This document shows positions 58,881-64,000 of a stretch of DNA of 64,000 nt, in pieces. Under the pieces are notes generated by a model. The model was given only the letters and a program-made list of their open reading frames with translations. It did not search any database and was not told where the DNA came from. Positions within the stretch are counted from its first letter, which is position 1; every line of letters begins with the position of its first letter. The DNA is from Isoetes taiwanensis (Eukaryota > Streptophyta > Lycopodiopsida > Isoetales > Isoetaceae): the NCBI GenBank assembly GCA_021234155.1, contig JAJEKV010000054.1:4263962-4327961 (forward strand). Reading direction: 5' to 3'. The position numbers and the translations under genes are program-made.

Positions 58881-59084
58881 GTGTAGTCACGAACCTCGCG
58901 GAGAAATTGATGTCGACGGGATTGTCGCTATCGAGAGAGCGTGGCATCCTCGGGTGGAAGAGCGCCGTGAGGAGATATCGCGAAAGTCGCGGAAACCAAT
59001 GAGGTGTTGCCGTGACGAGAAAAGAGTTGAGCGTCGGGGAAAGGCGCCTCGAGACTCCAAAGTGGAGGGATCATCCGTGGATGC

Positions 59085-60400
59085 GTGAAAGATAATCCGG
59101 GACAACATGAGATTTTGCCGCCTTGTGAACAATTTCAAAAGGTGCAAATTCTTGCGGAAGGAGGACCCAACGAGCAATGCGGCCGTGGGCGTGGATTTGT
59201 TGATCAAATAAAGAAGTGCCTGGTGGTCAACAAAGAATTTGATCTAACCGCCCAAAAGATAGTGACGGAAGCGTTGGACGAAAGTAAAATTAAACCCAAG
59301 GCTTCTGCGGGCAGAGTAGTTGCGCCGCCAGAATTGAGTTTCTACCGGGCGAAGCGGTTTGGTTTGTCGTGGCAGCGATCATATTCTTGAGAAAGAACGG
59401 CCCAATAGCAAAGGCCGAGACATCGACATGAACATGAAAGGGCTTGTCCCATTGAGGAGGAACAAGAACCGGGCCTGAGTAAGCAAGAGCTTCAACTGTT
59501 GAAAGCAAAGATCCGCCCGGGAATTCCAAGCCTGTGGATTCATCACCCGTGAGTTTATGAATGGGATCCGCAATGGGCCGCGAGTCCGGGAATGAAAGTG
59601 GAGTAATAATTGACCTTACCCAAGAAAGAGCGTGTTTCCTTAATATTGGCCGGTGCTTGAGCCTTGAGCACACAGCTGATTTTGGCTGGATCCGTGGTGA
59701 TACCTGCTTTGCTGACCACATGGCCGAACAGAACACCTGAAGTGACGCAAAAGGTGCATTTCTCGGGATTGAGACTAATGCCGGACTCATCACATTTCCG
59801 AAAGACGAAGTTCCAATTTATCTAAATGGTCAGCCATGGAATCAGAGGGCAGAGAAGTCATCTTGCAAAATTTGCAAGAAGGGATTTTCCTTCATAAAAT
59901 CATGAAAATCGAGAGCATGATACGTTGAAACGTGGATGGAGAGTTTGATAATCCAAAAGGAACCACCTTGTAGGCAAAAAGTGCCTTACGGGTGGTGAAA
60001 GTAGTCTTGAGTTGATCGATTCTTTGATTGAGATCCGATTGTAGCCAGAAAAACCATCCATGAAGGAGTACATCTCATGTCCAAAGAACCTCTTCCGTAA
60101 CCACGGGTGCGTGAAGGGAAGTGGAAAATGATCACGCCCGCGGGCTCGATTGAGTTTTTGGTAGTCCACGCAAACGCCGGATCTTACCATTGTGTTTGAG
60201 TGCAATGACGATGGGGCTCACCCATTCTCGAATGTTTGACCTCATAGATCAAACCCGCAGCAAAGAAGGTTTGTCGATTTACGCCTTGATGCGATCCACG
60301 GTAATTGGGGTTGAGCCGGTACTATCGTTGCTAGGATCGACGTGCATCGGACTTGGTAGGAATAGTGAGTTCCCCAAGGTTTTGTTGATCCTCAAGATCT
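59085..60400 (-). pseudogene. Element B reverse transcriptase-RNase H, frameshifted
   Basis: Readable pieces: VDYQKLNRARGRDHFPLP and YSFMDGFSGYN (60175-60030), which carries the motif A Asp, then RKHALSWVRSIITP and RNase H-like DKPFHVHVDVSAFAIGPFFL, and near 59230 the DHQALLYLINKSTP-like block. Frame changes are dense throughout. Confidence 0.75.
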
Positions 60401-60694
60401 CTCAGAGCTCCGTGTAAAATGTGTTTGAACTTTTGAAGAGCGTGGACGGCCTATTACGATAGGGTGCCGGAAGATTTGCAGCAATTCGGACAGGTGATTG
60501 TTGCCTACGCCCACAATCTCGACCGTGAGTGAATATGGGGATAACTTCCGTGTCCTGGACAATATGAGCGGGGAGGTTGAAGCATACGGGAGATGCGTGG
60601 CACTCTGCGTGGTGAAAAAAGAGAGGTTCTTGAGTGGCATCGCTGCAGGTTGCTTCATAACAAGCGTGTACATCTACTGTGGAGTGGCGGAGGT

Positions 60695-63618
60695 TCAAAG
60701 ATTCGAAAAGTGATCAACACGTTGGATTCGATTGCAAGGAGCCAGGTAAGGGTCAAGCAAAGCAGCCACAGCCTGGTCCTGATCAAGAGTCATTTCTCCC
60801 CAAGGATCAGCATATTCGGGGTAGGATGACAGAGGCAGACTCGCAGGTGGAGCCTGAACTTGATAGATATTCTGGGCTTCCTCAGAATCGGTGTCGGAGA
60901 GAGAGGGTTCAGCATTGTCGACGGAAATGATTTTGCCTGTTTCCAAGTCCATGGTGGCATTGAGGTGACCATCAGTGATGACTAACTGATCCGTGGCCCA
61001 GTAATGGATACTCTTGGCCTGGCGGAGAAAAGGTCTGCCGACCAACATTTCATAATCACCTGGATCTTCTCCAGCCTTCCAAACACCAAATTCCAAGGGG
61101 AATCTGAGATCACCAATGTTGATGTGAAGAAGAGGCGTGACGCCTTGAGATCGCGTGATATGACCATTAGCCAATTTGATGTCATATGGGGCACGATAGA
61201 GTTGTTTGATGCCCATTTGTTTGCGGAGTTTATCCGTGATGAGATTGACCGCGCTACCTCCGTCAATTTGAACATGATTGACTTGTTGATTGCCCACCGT
61301 GGCATGTACCGTGGGAGTAGAGGTAGCAACAGCCCCAACCAAAACAGTCGGGAGTGGTAACTGGTCCTTGAGAGCAGGACAGAGTTTCAAAATTGTGGCC
61401 AAACTTAAAGGAATTTTGATTTTTGCTAGTTCCTCTTGGAGTTCCAGAGGCACATGAGAAAAAGGATCTGCTGGATCCACAGGTGCTGGAGTGCGTGGTA
61501 ATGAAGCAGCAACTTCTTTGAGTAGGTCAACCTCGGCAGCTATATTTGGATATGTCTGAGAGCGTGGAGGTTGAGACGTGGAAGGGGCTTCTTGTCTTTG
61601 TTGAGCTCGCGTAGTGGCATGAACATTAGCCAACGCGGCGGCCTTGGCTGACTTGCATGAGGTTCAGAATGCTTTGGCGAACTTTAGGCATGACATGCGG
61701 CATGAGTTTCTCCAAGTCAGGTGCAAAGTGAACCTTTTTTTCTTCTTCATGAGGTATGGTGTCGACAGCAAAGGCAGGTTGCGTGCCATTAGGAATAATG
61801 GTTAAGGGACGTGACGCCCTGGTCTGGCGTGAAACCAAACCAACCCAATTTGATGGCTGGACTGGAGGAAAATTTCTTCCTGTGCTTGTTGATCCATCTG
61901 AGGTTGATTGGCAGGAGCTGGTTGATAGCGTGATTCTGAGAGGCGAGGTGAGGTGGCTTCGAAGAAACGGGGACGCGGGCCTTGTTTGCCATTAGCAATC
62001 CAGAGTTGGTAAGCCGTGAGGCGGACCGACGTGGTCTGATTTGTGCCAGGAAGCTGCACCTGAACTTGTGGAAGTTGAGGACACGCCGTGGTGGTATGAC
62101 CCCATTCTTGACAGTGATAACACTGAGCTTTCGAAGGATCAAAAGGAGGACGTGTGTTGGGTCCCCGTTGTTGCTCCTGTTGCTGATAGAGTTGAGTGGG
62201 TTGCGCCTGCAGTGGTGGCTGCTGATATTGCGATTGGTGCGTAGATGTTGTTTGCACTTGATAAACCATCTTGTTGCGGAAAGGTGTAGGATGAGTGCGA
62301 GTGCACTCTTCCGTGGCATGATTGCACATGTTGCATCTTTTACAATGAGGCGGGCCATTGGTGGAGTTGCACTCATTTGCCAAGTGGCCTTGATATTTGC
62401 AGATATGGCACCAGATCTGACTGCGCTGCGGATTGGCATGTTGAGGTTGAACAGCAGTCTGGGGAACCATGACGGGTGGAATGAAAGGGAGCTCCTGAAG
62501 AGCCACGCCACGGGAGGAAACATTGACTGAGTGATTGACAAGATCGATAGCCTGTTCCAAAGTCTTCGGGCGCAGGTATTCGGTCATGAGTCGGATAGCT
62601 GGAGGAAGTCCTTGGAGAAACCAGACCAAGATCTGGCTCTGTGTGGGGTACTCTTTGAGTTTGCTGAGCAGAATGTGAAGTCGATCTGCAAAATCCCTGG
62701 CAGACTCCGTGGGCTCTTGTTGAAGGTCATTAAGTTGTTTGAGATGAAGCTGATCATCATCCGTGGTCCCATAGTGAGAAAGAAAAGCAGTTCTCATTTC
62801 GGACCAGTCTTCTTTCCAGTGGCTTTTGTTGGACATGAGCCATTGATGAGGGGAGCCACGCAATGTGGTGGAAAAGATGTGGAATTTCAGTTGAGGTTGC
62901 GCATGACCATTCAGGACAGCCAGAGCCTCAAATTCTTCCATGTGGGCCTGAGCACTTTGGTCTAAAGGTTTGCCTTTCGTGTTGCCAAAGGTGGGATAAG
63001 TCAGCTTAAGGGTCTGAAAGGTAGAGGTAAAAGTCTTTGGGCTGGACAGAACATGATAATGAGGATATTGAGGTGGAGTTGGAGGTGGTATGGTCTTTGG
63101 AAAGACCCCGCTTAAGGGGTGGCCGAGGTGGAGGTACTTGGAGGTGCCCGATCATTGGTTTTGAGGTCCAGAAGAGTGTAAACGGGGAAGAGCGGTGGGA
63201 AAGGTAGGGAAGGGAAATTCCTCGGGAGGAGCAAAAGAAACATGTGGATATCCCTGTCCCCCCGTAGGAGATGATGGTTGTGAAGGCAGAGGCGTATGGC
63301 CAGAAGAGTGATGGATGAAGGCATGTTCTGGGGTATGAAAGAAAGGTTGAGTTGGAGTGTGGAGCGAATAGGGCTCCCCGATGGTGATGAGGAGACCGAG
63401 GTCGTGAGCAATGTTTGCACGCTTTGAGGCGAGAGAATTTGGACGAGACATGACACGAGGGGTGGGTGGCACCGACCGAGCCTCGGACCGAATGTGGCCT
63501 CCCTCAATGTCATAAGCGTATCCATACATGTCACGCAGCTTCCCTTCGATGATGGCACTCCTGCCGAGACGCCGCCGGGGGAAAGAAGTTCTTCTGGCGT
63601 GAAGTTTCTGACAGACAT
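60695..63618 (-). pseudogene. Element B gag-protease, mostly open
   Basis: Gag starts near 63618 (MSVRNFTPEELLS). The 379-codon frame 62941-61802 holds the retrotransposon gag domain (HWKEDWSEMRTAFLSHYG; EPTESARDFADRLHILLSKL) and three CCHC knuckles (CHICKYQGHLANEC, CKRCNMCNHATEEC, CYHCQEWGHTTTAC), one more than the usual one or two. The 312-codon frame 61633-60695 holds the linker and the protease (VQIDGGSAVNLI, catalytic Asp). Between the two frames a few indels break continuity. Confidence 0.85.
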
Positions 63619-63639
63619 GGCGACAGAAAAAGGGAAAAA

Positions 63640-63665
63640 CGAATCAGACCCGGCAGCGGCGACAG
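63640..63665 (-). promoter_or_regulatory. Primer-binding site of element B
   Basis: The minus strand reads TGTCGCCGCTGCCGGGTCTG right after the 5' LTR, close to the TGGCGCCG..GCCGGG site complementary to a tRNA 3' end (tRNA-Asp type in many plant Ty3 elements). Confidence 0.55.
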
Positions 63666-64000
63666 TGTTTGGGGTCTGGGTTCGGGAACTCCTGCAAGAC
63701 AGCCCTCTGTGAGGACCCTTGGATCTAACAGGAGAATCCGGGGGACTATGTCACGCGGGATTTGCAAGAAAAGAACAAGAAGAAAACAGAACAAGAGAGA
63801 ACAGTGAGAGGAAAATGATAAGCTTCCTTGATATCAATGATGAACATACATGAACTCTCGCAATCGAGAGAAGACTGAAGAGAGACAAGACTCAAAACTC
63901 ATCTAAAAACTCATGTGCTAGCTCTACTCATATATATAGTACAATGGCCTTTGGCCCAATATAGACATCCTGACTGATCTCCGTGCCGACTCCTGTAAGG
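63666..64000 (-). repeat. 5' LTR of element B, cut by window end
   Basis: It begins TGTTTGGGG (plus strand) and matches the 3' LTR at 50990 onward for 335 bp until the window ends, past the TATA-like CATATATATAGTAC near 63930. Confidence 0.85.

Larger units (their letters stand above)
50990..64000 (-). mobile_element. Ty3/gypsy LTR retrotransposon, element B (cut by window end)
   Basis: Same family as element A in opposite orientation. The 3' LTR is at 50990-51594 and the 5' LTR starts at 63666 and leaves the window. All domains of A are present in the same order, plus two nested insertions (54060-55650 and 56368-56924). The gag/protease half is cleaner than in A, while the RT and integrase region is more broken. 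The left flank is ..TTATGTACA; the matching right flank is outside the window. Confidence 0.9.

Overview
This is a stretch of a large, repeat-rich plant nuclear genome. The evidence is a PLS-class pentatricopeptide-repeat (PPR) reading frame, plant-type LTR and non-LTR retrotransposons, MITE-like inverted-repeat elements, GT-AG splice signals and relics of plant gene families (class III peroxidase, isoamylase-type debranching enzyme, AGC-type protein kinase, DUF3475/PSI-like). The flavour of the PPR repeats and the very low gene density suggest a fern or another seed-free vascular plant; that is inference, not proof.

Layout. 0-12.8 kb is mostly intergenic: a decayed peroxidase exon, a PPR relic, scrambled kinase fragments (5.4-5.8 kb) and a roughly 350-bp tandem repeat (6.3-7.2 kb). 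12.8-15.0 kb holds the one long open host frame, a 736-codon PPR that starts and stops inside recognisable motifs. 15.1-17.0 kb carries two decayed multi-exon gene remnants, one of them isoamylase-like. 20.3-25.7 kb is a LINE with an open ORF1, a broken ORF2 and a poly(A) tail.

26.0-37.1 kb (element A, + strand) and 51.0 kb to the window end (element B, - strand) are two copies of one Ty3/gypsy family of about 11 kb, lying tail to tail: LTR, gag with three CCHC knuckles, protease, RT, RNase H, integrase, an antisense small ORF with its own TATA box, a very large third ORF, PPT, LTR. B carries two nested insertions (54.06-55.65 kb and 56.37-56.92 kb). The 13.9 kb between A and B holds inverted-repeat elements, tRNA-like relics, a DUF3475 pseudogene, a possible tiny two-exon gene behind a telo-box, and a decayed gene interrupted by B.

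The most interesting observation is the antisense, cysteine-rich ORF between integrase and ORF3, preserved in both element copies with a TATA box at the same distance from its ATG. The second is the large ORF3, whose stop codon lies in the first bases of the LTR. Frameshifts in the repeats are strongly blockwise, and the breaks often fall at CTG/CAG- and CG-rich words. Some of the 'decay' may therefore be uncorrected long-read consensus error, so pseudogene calls inside the repeats carry that caveat.
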